Assembly (NCBI GenBank): GCA_040387515.1
Contig: JAZKDP010000011.1
Span: 174,244 to 238,243, forward strand
Direction: 5' to 3'
DNA from: Methylotenera_A sp040387515
GTDB taxonomy: Bacteria; Pseudomonadota; Gammaproteobacteria; Burkholderiales; Methylophilaceae
Length of the DNA: 64,000 bases
Below, one piece after another: positions 18,327-27,883 of this stretch. The first letter of the stretch is position 1. Every line of letters starts with the position of its first letter. Made by a program: the position numbers and the translations under genes. The notes under the pieces are model-generated. The model was given only the letters and a program-made list of their open reading frames with translations. It searched no databases and was not told the DNA's origin.

Positions 18327-18375
18327 GGGTTCTTTCAAAAATGACTAAATTTTACTGTTAACTAAACGAGCGAGG

Positions 18376-19577
18376 TTAACTCACCGCTTGTTGTATTAAT
18401 ACTTTCTTAATAATGGATTGTCGATTAATCTGTTGTAAACCTAATTGTGTTAACTTTCTGAATAATGTTTGTTCACTGGCAAATAAATAATCTAAACCAG
18501 TGGTTAAGTAATTCATTGCCACAACATCTGCTTTTCTAGCGCGCTCATACTGGCGCAAAAAACCCATGTCGCCGAGATCCTGCATTGCATGTAGTTTATC
18601 TGATAACGCCGTCAGCTTCATTACATCCCTAAAGCCCAGATTCACCCCTTGCCCAGCCATTGGATGAATTTGATGGGCTGCGTCACCCACCAGAACAACA
18701 CGCTCAGCAATAAATTTCGAAGCCGTTTGTTGATGCAGCTCAAAACTTTTGATTTGCCCAACTAGTTTTAAATTACCCAACACCTCTTTAGACTGCTCCT
18801 GAACACTGGCACTTAACGCATCCGCTGACAATAATAACAATTGCACTGCCTGTTGCGTTGGTAATGACCAAACCATTGACACAAGCTGATTAGGCAAGGG
18901 CAATAAAGCCAAAGTATCGTGCTGGTTAAACCACTGTCTTGCAACCTCACCGTGTGGTTTTTCAGCTAAAAAGTTGGCAGCTATGGCTGTTTGCTGATAG
19001 TTTTTATAGGTAACGCCAATATTCAATTCTTGCCTTACCCAAGAATGAATACCATCTGCTGCGACAATTAATTTTGCGGCAATCTTGAATACGTTTTTAC
19101 TGGCTTTACTTTCCAAATGCAACTGAACATCTGTTTGCGTATATTCGATGTTGGTGCATGCTGCGTCTGTGATAACAGTCACACCCAATACATCTATTTT
19201 TTGCCACAAAGCAGCCATTAAGTTTTGATTTTCAATAATCAAGCCTAATTGAGCAAGATTGGCATCTTCTGCTTTCAGTAATAACTCGCTATCGGCGCCC
19301 CAAACATGCATCGCCTCAATCGTACTCACGCGGGTTTTATCCACATTTTCCCAAACGCCTAAAGACATTAACCAGTTTTCGACAGCAGTCGTTAGCGCAT
19401 AGACACGCTCATCCCAAGTTGCAGATTCCAGCTGTGGAGACATGACTGGTTTATAACTTGACACCAACACTACATTTTTGTGCTGTAGAGTCAGCGCAAT
19501 AGCNNNNNNNNNNCCGCCGTAAGCCCCACCAAACCGGCGCCAATTACAGCCACATCTGCATTGATTTGCTTAATCAT
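18376..19577 (-). CDS. FAD-dependent ubiquinone-biosynthesis hydroxylase (UbiI/VisC-like), interrupted by an assembly gap
   Basis: Flavoprotein monooxygenase of the UbiH/UbiF/UbiI/COQ6 family. The start at 19577 gives MIKQINADVAVIGAGLVGLTA, the FAD-binding Rossmann motif; then come ten N (19504-19513); then AIALTLQHKNVVLV continues the fold. GDAAHQIHPMAGQGVNLGFRD near residue 280 is the FAD ribityl-binding motif with Asp and His, as in UbiI/UbiF and unlike the neighbouring UbiH. The two parts are out of frame only because of the fixed ten-N spacer. Joined with a one-base overlap, the protein is about 396 residues, normal for the family. The order pepP-ubiH-this gene matches E. coli pepP-ubiH-ubiI. 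Confidence 0.85.
19504..19513. other. Assembly gap of ten N
   Basis: Ten unresolved bases inside the UbiI-like gene. Family spacing suggests that no real sequence is missing. Confidence 0.98.
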
Positions 19578-19609
19578 GCATTGTTCTCAATTAACAATCA
19601 AAACGCGCA

Positions 19610-20788
19610 TTATTTACCATAACTCATTTTGCCAATTAGTACATTTTTGGCTGGCTGCAATAATTCTAACGCGCCCAATCCAAAACCTCTCATGCCAGAT
19701 AGTCCAACCACATCGTTAGAAAACAAATTAACCAGCACATCGGTAAACATCAATCCGCCACGCGTATCGCGGCTACGTAATGTACTATAACTTTGCAGCA
19801 TCTCGGCCTTACCCCATTGCGCTTCTGGCGTATTAACCACCATATCAGCCAAGGTTTGTGCATCGCGCAAACCGACATTAAATCCTTGCCCAGCCACAGG
19901 ATGCATGGTCTGCGCGGCATTACCGATAATGACTAAATGTGAATTTGTGGTCGACTTTAGTCGGCTTAACTTAAGCGGAAAACTGATACGTTTTTCAATA
20001 CTTAAAAATTGTCCAACTCGATCACCAAATGCATCATGCAATTGCTTTAAAAAAGTCGCGTCATCTAATGTCAACAAAGCATCAACTCTTGCCTTCTCGC
20101 CCGTCCATACCAAAGAAAAATCGCACTCTCCATTTGGCAATAAAGCCATTGGGCCAGTCGGCGTAAAACGTTCATAAGCAATATTATTGTGCGGCAACTC
20201 CGCTTTCACTTTACTCACCAGCGCATCATGCCCATATTCTTTGGTTTCTTTTTCTACACCGACAATCTCACCGAAATTACGACCGCCATCAGCGACTACA
20301 ACTAATGGGCTAGTAGCGATGCTTGTTTTGCCTGCCTGTGTAAAACGCACTTTAGCCTCAAGCTCTGTAGTGCTAATGTCATCGGCAATCGCCCCATACA
20401 ATATTTGACTTGTTTGTTTGCAGTTTTCCAACGCGCCATTTAAAGCCGCATCTAACGCTTGTGTTAATAGTCCATAGGACAACACATAACCCAAAGACGG
20501 CATGTTGTGGTCGTCCGCATTTAACTTAGTGCGACCAAAACCGTCACGTTGCGAGATATGAATAGTATGGATTGCCGTTGCTTTTTGCGCGACAGCTTCC
20601 CAAACATTCAATTTTTCGAGGATTAATCGACTACCGTAGGATAAAGCCATCGCACGTGTGTCACTGTGCGATGCACCTTTTGCGCGCGCTTCCAGCATGG
20701 TAAAGGCGACACCTTTTTTCTGCAAAGAAAGCGCCAGTACAGCACCTACTGGTCCACCGCCGACAATGATGGGATGTGTCAAATTCAT
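19610..20788 (-). CDS. ubiH: 2-octaprenyl-6-methoxyphenol hydroxylase UbiH
   Basis: FAD monooxygenase of ubiquinone biosynthesis. 392 residues: IIVGGGPVGAVLAL near residue 8, a DTRAMALSYGS segment near 43, HISQRDGFGRTKL near 97, and IGNAAQTMHPVAGQGFNVG near 287. The GNAAQ form of the second FAD motif, in place of GDAAH, is characteristic of UbiH. Its ATG shares one base with the pepP stop (TGATG), so translation is coupled. The UbiI-like gene follows. Confidence 0.93.
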   Translation of the reverse strand: MNLTHPIIVGGGPVGAVLALSLQKKGVAFTMLEARAKGASHSDTRAMALSYGSRLILEKLNVWEAVAQKATAIHTIHISQRDGFGRTKLNADDHNMPSLGYVLSYGLLTQALDAALNGALENCKQTSQILYGAIADDISTTELEAKVRFTQAGKTSIATSPLVVVADGGRNFGEIVGVEKETKEYGHDALVSKVKAELPHNNIAYERFTPTGPMALLPNGECDFSLVWTGEKARVDALLTLDDATFLKQLHDAFGDRVGQFLSIEKRISFPLKLSRLKSTTNSHLVIIGNAAQTMHPVAGQGFNVGLRDAQTLADMVVNTPEAQWGKAEMLQSYSTLRSRDTRGGLMFTDVLVNLFSNDVVGLSGMRGFGLGALELLQPAKNVLIGKMSYGK

Positions 20789-22152
20789 CAGCTTACTAAA
20801 CGCATTTCAAGCGCACCCAATTCAGCCATATGCGCTTCAATATCCGTCACAGTTTTAATGGCGTTTTTTGTTAGCACTTCATTGCCGGTTGCTGTAATCA
20901 GCACATCATCTTCTATGCGGATACCAATGTTCCAAAAATGTTCCGGCACATTTTCCGCTGGACGCACGTAGCAACCGGGCTCAACCGTTAAAGTATTGCC
21001 TGCTTCCAAAATCGCCCAATCACCATTTTTGTCTTTGTATTCACCCGCATCATGTACATCCAAGCCCAGCCAATGGCCAGTACGGTGCATATAAAACTGA
21101 CGATAACTACCATTTTCCAGCACTTCTTCCACGCTGCCCTTGCACAATTTAAAATCAATAAAACCTTGCACTAAAACGTTTAAAGCCACTTCGTGCGGCG
21201 TGTTCCAATGATTACCCGGTTTTGCAGCTTCAATTGCGGCTAATTGCGCATTTAAAACCAGCTCATATAAATCACGTTGTGGCGCGTTAAATTTGCCGCT
21301 GACAGGAAATGTGCGTGTAATGTCGCTGGCGTAGCCATCTAATTCGCAACCAGCATCGATTAACAATAAATCACCTTTTTTTAACGCTGCATTATTGGCG
21401 TTGTAATGCAGTGTGCAGGCATTTGCGCCGCCGGCAACAATACTGGTGTAAGCAGGTGCTTGCGCGCCATTGCGATAGAATTCGTGCAGGAATTCCGCTT
21501 CTACTGCATATTCCATCAGACTTGGCTTTACCAGATTATCTGCTACAAAGCGCATCGCGCGATTATGCGCAGCTGCCGCAATATTGGCACTGCGGCGCAT
21601 TAAATCAATCTCAAACGGAGTTTTAACTAAGCGTTGTGTATCAATTAATTGGCGCACATCCAAAATGGATTGCGGCGCGCTAATCCCCATACGCGCTTTA
21701 TTTTTGACAATATTCAACCAGCCAGTCACGCGTGCATCCCAATGAGAATCAGCACCCAAGCTGTAGAATAATTGCGCCTGATTACCCATTAACTCTGGCA
21801 TTAACGCATCTAATTGTTGAATGGTGTAGGCCTCATCAAAACCAAATTGTGTTTGCGCAGCTTCTGGGCCGAATCTGAAACCGTCCCAGATTTCACGTTC
21901 GATGTCTTTATCACGACAAAATAGAATCGATTTCGGCGGTTCATTTTTCGCTGCATCGCCAGCGATCAAAATCAACACTGATTCTGACTCAGTGAATCCC
22001 GTTAAATAGTAAAAATAACTATCAAATCGGTACGGATAATGACTATCGCGGTTACGTATCGCTTCAGCCGCTGTGGGAATAATGGCAATACCAGCACCCA
22101 TTTTTTGTAAAAGCTGGGTGCGGCGTTGCTGAAATTCTTTTAAATTAACCAT
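20788..22152 (-). CDS. pepP: Xaa-Pro aminopeptidase (aminopeptidase P)
   Basis: Removes N-terminal residues that precede proline. 454 residues with an N-terminal AMP_N domain and a C-terminal pita-bread M24 domain. The dinuclear metal ligands are visible: Asp in LLIDAGCELDGYASDITRTF (near 262 and 273), His in GHWLGLDVHD (near 357), Glu in LTVEPG (near 390), and Glu in IRIEDD (near 412). The pepP-ubiH link is conserved widely in proteobacteria. Confidence 0.95.
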   Translation of the reverse strand: MVNLKEFQQRRTQLLQKMGAGIAIIPTAAEAIRNRDSHYPYRFDSYFYYLTGFTESESVLILIAGDAAKNEPPKSILFCRDKDIEREIWDGFRFGPEAAQTQFGFDEAYTIQQLDALMPELMGNQAQLFYSLGADSHWDARVTGWLNIVKNKARMGISAPQSILDVRQLIDTQRLVKTPFEIDLMRRSANIAAAAHNRAMRFVADNLVKPSLMEYAVEAEFLHEFYRNGAQAPAYTSIVAGGANACTLHYNANNAALKKGDLLLIDAGCELDGYASDITRTFPVSGKFNAPQRDLYELVLNAQLAAIEAAKPGNHWNTPHEVALNVLVQGFIDFKLCKGSVEEVLENGSYRQFYMHRTGHWLGLDVHDAGEYKDKNGDWAILEAGNTLTVEPGCYVRPAENVPEHFWNIGIRIEDDVLITATGNEVLTKNAIKTVTDIEAHMAELGALEMRLVS

Positions 22153-22163
22153 GATTTTTTATT

Positions 22164-22853
22164 TTAAATATTCAGTGATGTTTGCAGTGTTTTATTAAGA
22201 GCACTCAATCGCTCAGGCGTTCCAATATCATGCCAAATACCCTGATAATATTCTGCGCTAACCTTGTTTTCACTAATCGCCTGACGCAACAATGGTGCTA
22301 ATTTTGCAGCTTCACCACGCTGAATGCCATCAAACAAACTTGGGTGATAAACGCCGACACCAGAGAAAGTGTGCATGTGCGAACCAGTATTGGTTAATAG
22401 GCCATTCTCAATCGCAAAATCGCCATTGGGATGTTGTGGTGGATTATCGATTAACACTAAATGTGCCAGCATATTTTGCGCTAATTGCATTGACGCAAAA
22501 TCAATATCAGTAAATGTATCACCGTTCACCACTAAAAATGGCGTATTTCTAGTGCCGTTTTCGGTCAGTAATGGTAACGCATTGCCGATACCGCCAGCGG
22601 TCTCAAGCGCAACAAGCTCTGGGCTATATTCAATGTGCAAATCCCACTGGCTACCATCGCCAAGTGCTGCTTCAATCTGGCTGCCTAAATGTGCATGGTT
22701 AATCACAATTTCTTTAAAGCCGGCTTTAGCTAAATTTTCCAAATGCCAAGCGATTAAGGCTTTTCCGCCCACTTGCAATAAGGGCTTGGGCGTATGGTCG
22801 GTTAAGGGGCGCATACGCTCACCGCGTCCTGCCGCTAAAATCATCGCTTTCAC
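22164..22853 (-). CDS. murU: N-acetylmuramate alpha-1-phosphate uridylyltransferase
   Basis: Nucleotidyltransferase that makes UDP-MurNAc from MurNAc-1-phosphate in the recycling route that bypasses de novo synthesis. 229 residues. LAAGRGERMRPLTDHTPKPLL at the N-terminus is the nucleotide-binding signature, with VNGDTFTD near 112. The adjacent upstream gene encodes the matching kinase AmgK, 13 nt away, which separates this from generic sugar-phosphate nucleotidyltransferases. Confidence 0.92.
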   Translation of the reverse strand: MKAMILAAGRGERMRPLTDHTPKPLLQVGGKALIAWHLENLAKAGFKEIVINHAHLGSQIEAALGDGSQWDLHIEYSPELVALETAGGIGNALPLLTENGTRNTPFLVVNGDTFTDIDFASMQLAQNMLAHLVLIDNPPQHPNGDFAIENGLLTNTGSHMHTFSGVGVYHPSLFDGIQRGEAAKLAPLLRQAISENKVSAEYYQGIWHDIGTPERLSALNKTLQTSLNI

Positions 22854-22866
22854 AGACTGTCTTTCT

Positions 22867-23889
22867 CTAAAAAGTAAAACCTTCTTGCGGCTTTACATTT
22901 TCCAATTGATTCAATAAGCGCAGCATTGGGCGCAGTTCCACATAGCGTTCACATACCTTGCGCAAGTATCTCATCACCAACGGCATGTCTTTTAAATAGC
23001 CATCTTTACCATCGCGATGACTTAAACGCGCGAATATGCCCAATACTTTAATGTGTCGTTGCGCGCCCATCCATTCAAAATCACGATAAAACTCACTAAA
23101 ATCATCTGGCACAGGCAAGCCAGCTTTTTTGGCTGGTTGCCAATAGCGCACCGCCCAATCGATGATCTGTTCTTCTTCCCATTCGATATAAGCATCTTTT
23201 AATAATGAAACTAAATCATAAGTAATCGCGCCATAAACCGCATCTTGGAAATCCAATACACCCGGATTATTCGCCTCAGTCACCATTAGGTTACGTGAGT
23301 GATAGTCGCGATGCACCGAGACTTGGCCTTGCGCTAAGATATTTTGATTCAGCACATTAAACGTATTGTTTAAAACCGCTTGTTGTTCAGCATTAAGACT
23401 AACACCCAAATGTTTAGACACATACCAATCCGGGAAAAGCTGCAATTCTCGCGTTAATAAGGCGTCATCGTAAGCAGGCAATATATCTGGCTGGCTAGCA
23501 AGCTGCATTTTAATCAGCGCATTGGTCGCATCACTGTACAGCTTTTGCGCATGGCTTACATTCTCACGTTCTGCATTTAATTGCGATAAATAAGTCGTAT
23601 CGCCCAAATCACTTAAGAGTAGAAACCCATGCGTTAAATCTTGTGCCAAAATTTGCGGCGCATTCAAACCAGCATCCAGCAATAACTTGCCTATTTTCAC
23701 AAATGGCGCGCAATCTTCTTGCGGCGGCGGAGCATCCATGGCAATTAAGGTATGATGCCCTAAATAAGCATCGACTAAATGTACTCTAAAATAACGCCTG
23801 AAACTGGCATCGGCTGATGCGGTGGTTAAAGTAAAAGCTTGTTTAAGTGTAGTATTAAGCCAAGCAGTTAATTGTAATTGTCTATCCAA
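22867..23889 (-). CDS. amgK: N-acetylmuramate/N-acetylglucosamine kinase AmgK
   Basis: Aminoglycoside-phosphotransferase-fold kinase that phosphorylates MurNAc at C1. 340 residues. The catalytic loop VHRDYHSRNLMV lies near residue 196 and the metal-binding VLDFQDA near 214. It sits next to murU and divergent from lptD, as in Pseudomonas. It starts with TTG at 23889 and I see no nearby ATG in frame. The 214-nt divergent region to lptD contains the dyad ACGGCCGT but no clear promoter. Confidence 0.92.
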   Translation of the reverse strand: MDRQLQLTAWLNTTLKQAFTLTTASADASFRRYFRVHLVDAYLGHHTLIAMDAPPPQEDCAPFVKIGKLLLDAGLNAPQILAQDLTHGFLLLSDLGDTTYLSQLNAERENVSHAQKLYSDATNALIKMQLASQPDILPAYDDALLTRELQLFPDWYVSKHLGVSLNAEQQAVLNNTFNVLNQNILAQGQVSVHRDYHSRNLMVTEANNPGVLDFQDAVYGAITYDLVSLLKDAYIEWEEEQIIDWAVRYWQPAKKAGLPVPDDFSEFYRDFEWMGAQRHIKVLGIFARLSHRDGKDGYLKDMPLVMRYLRKVCERYVELRPMLRLLNQLENVKPQEGFTF

Positions 23890-24103
23890 AGCTAAGCCTT
23901 TTTAGTCATTTTGTTAATGGTTATTAATTTTTTGCCAATTTGTATTTTTTGATTAATATGCACAAACGGCCGTGTAATGTTTTAAATATAGCAACTGAAA
24001 CCAGTTATATACGATTTTATCATTCATCTGTAAAATAATAGGCTCAAGTTTAACTTAAACCATATTTGTCCATTAACTAGGCCTAACTTCTTAGAAATCA
24101 TCC

Positions 24104-26536
24104 TTGCAATATACTCGTTCAATTATTTATCACGCAAAGCATCTATCCGCGTTGCTGGCCACATTGCTCATGTCTGGCTACGGCGTTGTGGCGATTGCAG
24201 AAACGTTAAGTAAAGAATTATCGCAAGTACCAGAAACTGTTTTGCCAACCGCGCTACCTGATGCCATTGAAATTGAGGGCGATAATCTAGACATGTATTT
24301 AGACAGAAAAATGCGCGCTAGTGGCAATGCCGTGATTAGTAAAGGTGATCAAAAAATATATGGCGATACGATTGAATATGATGTGCAAAATGATGAGTTG
24401 CAGGTGAATGGCAATGCGCGTATAGAGTTGCCTGATAGCCTAATCAAAGGTCCAGCACTTAAAATGCGGCTGACTGAAAGCATCGGCGAAATGAAAGATG
24501 CTTCCATCACACTGAATAAAGAGTACAGCAACACAACGCCGCAAACCTCGTTACATAATAACCCCAGCGTGTATACACAGTCCAAATTACTCAATGCGCA
24601 AAGTAGCGTAACTGACAATCCAAGACTGTATCGAGACAATTACCGCGAAACTCCCACGCCGATAGGCCAAGCGTCAATTGACCCTAAATTCAACTCTTCA
24701 CGCGGCGATGCCGAAGCGGTTTTATTTGAAGGCCAGGATAAAAAACGACTATTGGGCGCGCGTTACACCACATGCGAAGCAGGCGTAGATGATTGGTATA
24801 TTAAGGCAAAAGAAATTGCATTGGACGATTACACACAATCAGGCAGCGCTAAAAATGCCTATGTAGAATTTAAAGGTGTACCCATACTTTATTCACCTTA
24901 CCTAAGTTTCTCATTCAATAATGAACGTAAATCGGGTTTATTAGCGCCCAGCGTAGGCACCACCAGCCGCAGTGGTTTTGAAACATTAATACCTTATTAC
25001 ATTAATATTGCACCAGATATGGATGCCACAGTCGCTACGCGCTATTTAAGTAAACGTGGCATGCAATTACAAGGTGAGTTTAGATATTTAAATGAAGATT
25101 TTTCTGGCATTAATAGTGTTGAGTATTTAGACAATGACAGCCTAAGTGGGAATCGTCGTTACTATGCCAACTTTGCCCACAGTCATCAATTAAGTGATAG
25201 ATGGTCAGCTGGATATAATATTGAAAAAGTATCTGATAATGAATATTTTTCCGAGATGTCCACACGCATTGTCAGCACCAGCCGTGTTAACTTGCCACAA
25301 CAAGGCTTTGTAGATTATGTGGGTGATGTTTGGCGATTCAATGGGTTGGCACAAAAATACCAAACCTTAGATGAAACCAACTACCCTTATCAGCGCTTAC
25401 CGCAACTTACTTTAACTGCCGATAAAGAGTGGAAGTATTTTGATACCAATTTTTACAGCGAATGGTCTTACTTTGACCGCAATGACAATGCGCCTATCGC
25501 TGCCACGGGCAGCCGTTTAACGCTTTATCCAAGCATTAGCGTACCGTTTACGCAATCATATGGTTTTATTACACCTAAAGTCGGCATTCACTCCACCAGC
25601 TATAACTTAAATGATAATAATTTCAATATCAATGGCAACACTGTTAGCAACAATTCGGCAAACCGTACTTTGCCTATTTTTAGCTTAGATAGCGGCTTAT
25701 ACTTTGAGCGCGACACTAAGGTCGTTAAAAACAGCTATACGCAAACCATCGAGCCACGTATGTTTTATGTATACATTCCCAATAAAGAACAAGATTTACT
25801 ACCGGTATTCGATTCTGCTCTAGCAGATTTGAACCTCACCAGCCTGTTTACTGAAAACCAATTCACAGGTAACGATAGGGTTAACAATGCCAACCAATTA
25901 AGTTTAGCGGTTACCTCGCGCATGATTGATAAAGATACTGGTATTGAGCGCTTCGCCGCTACTATTGGGCAGCGTTATTATTTCGATAAACAACAGGTGG
26001 TACTGCCAGGCACTATTCAACCCACCAACAACTCCTCTGACATCATCGCAGCAATGACTGCCAGACTGTCAAACAAATGGAATTTAGACGCTTTTTGGCA
26101 ATACAATACAGATGATGCAGGCATTGTCAGATCCAACCTACTTGCCAGATACAACCCTGAACCAGGCAAACTAATGAATGTTGGCTATCGTTATACTCAA
26201 CAGTTTTTAGAGCAAATAAACGTTTCTGGCCAATGGCCTATAGGTCGTGGCTGGTACGGTGTTGGGCGCTTTAACTATTCCATTCGCGAAAAAACATTGA
26301 TTGAGAGCTTAGCGGGCATCGAATATGACGCGGGCTGTTGGCAAGCACGCTCTGTCATTCAACGTGTAGAAACTGCAACTGCTGATGCAAACTATGGTCT
26401 ATTCTTTCAACTTGAATTAGGCGGCTTGGCCTCAATTGGCTCAAACCCACTTAATTTGCTGCGTCGCGATATTCCCGGCTATTTAAGCTCAAGTGACCTC
26501 CCTAATATTTACAGGCAACAAAACTATAACCGATGA
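24104..26536 (+). CDS. lptD: LPS-assembly protein LptD
   Basis: Outer-membrane translocon that inserts lipopolysaccharide into the outer leaflet together with LptE. 810 residues. A signal peptide spans about residues 1-32. The periplasmic OstA/LptA-like jelly roll covers about 55-180 (repeated GNAxI..GD..YGDTIEYD pattern), followed by a large beta-barrel. Cys pairs near 225 and close to the C-terminus are available for the interdomain disulfide made by Dsb proteins. TTG at 24104 is the only workable start before the signal peptide. It overlaps surA by 4 nt. Confidence 0.95.
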   Translation: MQYTRSIIYHAKHLSALLATLLMSGYGVVAIAETLSKELSQVPETVLPTALPDAIEIEGDNLDMYLDRKMRASGNAVISKGDQKIYGDTIEYDVQNDELQVNGNARIELPDSLIKGPALKMRLTESIGEMKDASITLNKEYSNTTPQTSLHNNPSVYTQSKLLNAQSSVTDNPRLYRDNYRETPTPIGQASIDPKFNSSRGDAEAVLFEGQDKKRLLGARYTTCEAGVDDWYIKAKEIALDDYTQSGSAKNAYVEFKGVPILYSPYLSFSFNNERKSGLLAPSVGTTSRSGFETLIPYYINIAPDMDATVATRYLSKRGMQLQGEFRYLNEDFSGINSVEYLDNDSLSGNRRYYANFAHSHQLSDRWSAGYNIEKVSDNEYFSEMSTRIVSTSRVNLPQQGFVDYVGDVWRFNGLAQKYQTLDETNYPYQRLPQLTLTADKEWKYFDTNFYSEWSYFDRNDNAPIAATGSRLTLYPSISVPFTQSYGFITPKVGIHSTSYNLNDNNFNINGNTVSNNSANRTLPIFSLDSGLYFERDTKVVKNSYTQTIEPRMFYVYIPNKEQDLLPVFDSALADLNLTSLFTENQFTGNDRVNNANQLSLAVTSRMIDKDTGIERFAATIGQRYYFDKQQVVLPGTIQPTNNSSDIIAAMTARLSNKWNLDAFWQYNTDDAGIVRSNLLARYNPEPGKLMNVGYRYTQQFLEQINVSGQWPIGRGWYGVGRFNYSIREKTLIESLAGIEYDAGCWQARSVIQRVETATADANYGLFFQLELGGLASIGSNPLNLLRRDIPGYLSSSDLPNIYRQQNYNR

Positions 26537-27858
26537 AATTAATGAATAAAATGACTGCTATTTTTAAATTATTGTTTTTAATGCTATTTTTATCGTCTTC
26601 CATCACGCTGGCGGCCACTAATAGTGCCGCTCCCGTCAAAATGGATCGCATTATTGCCGTTGTCGATCAAAGTGTGATTACCGAGCAAGAGTTAGCTAAT
26701 CGTATTAAAACCGTTTCAGCGCAACTAGAAAAACAAGGTACGCCATTACCTTCACAAGAAGTGCTTGAAAAACAAATTCTAGAGCGTTTAATTGTTGATA
26801 GCCTGCAATTGCAATTGGCCGCTCAAACAGGTCTAAAAGTGGATGACACCATGTTAGACAAAACCATTGAGCGCATTGCTACGCAGAACAAAATGGATGT
26901 TGCCGAATTTAAAGACGCGCTTGAAAAAGACGGTTTATCGATGCGGCAATTTCGTGAAGATATTCGTAACGAAATTACGATTTCACGTTTACGCGAACGC
27001 GATGTAGACAATAAGTTAACCGTCTCAGATGGTGAAATTGACAATTTCTTAACCACACAGGCTAATCGAGGTGATGACCAAGATGAGTTTGAAATTTCAC
27101 ATATTTTAGTCCGCACACCAGAAGACACTTCACCTGAAGATTTAGAAAAAGCACGCACTAAAACAGATGCTGTCTTAAAAGAGTTGGCTGATGGCAAAGA
27201 TTTTGCACAAGTATCTGCCAGTTTCTCAGACACACCGAATGCCTTAGAGGGCGGACAAATGGGCTGGAAAACCGGATCACAAATTCCTGCTTTATTTTTA
27301 GAGGCATTAAAACCGATGCAAGTGGGTGAAGTTTCAAAACCGATTCGTAGCCCAAACGGATTTCACATTCTGAAACTCACCAATCGCCGCGGGGGTGCTT
27401 CTACTTTAGTGATTGATCAAACCCATGCGCGCCATATCTTAATTAAATTAAGCGAAGTGGTTTCTGAAAAAGACGCTAAACAAAAAATGGACTCCATTAA
27501 AGAACGTTTAGATAATGGCGTTAAATTTGAAGAAATGGCGCGCCAGTATTCTGAAGATGGCAGCGCTAATAACGGCGGCGATTTAGGCTGGGTTAACCCA
27601 GGCGATACTGTGCCGCAATTTGAAAAAGCCATGAATGAGCTAGGAGTTGGCGAATTCAGTGCGCCAGTGCAAACGCCTTTTGGTTGGCATATTATTCAAG
27701 TGTTAGAGCGCCGTAAACAAGACATGAGCAAGGAAGCGACTAGATTAAAAGCGCGCCAAGAAATCCGTGCACGTAAATCGGATGAAGCTTATCAAGATTG
27801 GATACGCGAACTACGTGATCGTGCATTTGTTGAATTACATTTAGAAGACAAATTCTAA
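26533..27858 (+). CDS. surA: Periplasmic chaperone and peptidyl-prolyl isomerase SurA
   Basis: Escorts outer-membrane proteins, LptD included, across the periplasm. 441 residues with a signal peptide ending near residue 28 (LAA). The SurA N-terminal helical domain covers about 35-160, and two parvulin domains lie about 180-285 and 295-395; the FEISHILVRTP and QTHARHILIK starts and the GGQMGWKTG and GGDLGWVNPG segments mark them. The ATGA overlap with lptD shows coupling. Confidence 0.96.
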   Translation: MKLMNKMTAIFKLLFLMLFLSSSITLAATNSAAPVKMDRIIAVVDQSVITEQELANRIKTVSAQLEKQGTPLPSQEVLEKQILERLIVDSLQLQLAAQTGLKVDDTMLDKTIERIATQNKMDVAEFKDALEKDGLSMRQFREDIRNEITISRLRERDVDNKLTVSDGEIDNFLTTQANRGDDQDEFEISHILVRTPEDTSPEDLEKARTKTDAVLKELADGKDFAQVSASFSDTPNALEGGQMGWKTGSQIPALFLEALKPMQVGEVSKPIRSPNGFHILKLTNRRGGASTLVIDQTHARHILIKLSEVVSEKDAKQKMDSIKERLDNGVKFEEMARQYSEDGSANNGGDLGWVNPGDTVPQFEKAMNELGVGEFSAPVQTPFGWHIIQVLERRKQDMSKEATRLKARQEIRARKSDEAYQDWIRELRDRAFVELHLEDKF

Positions 27859-27883
27859 TACAATTTTTGAATGCTAAATTGCT

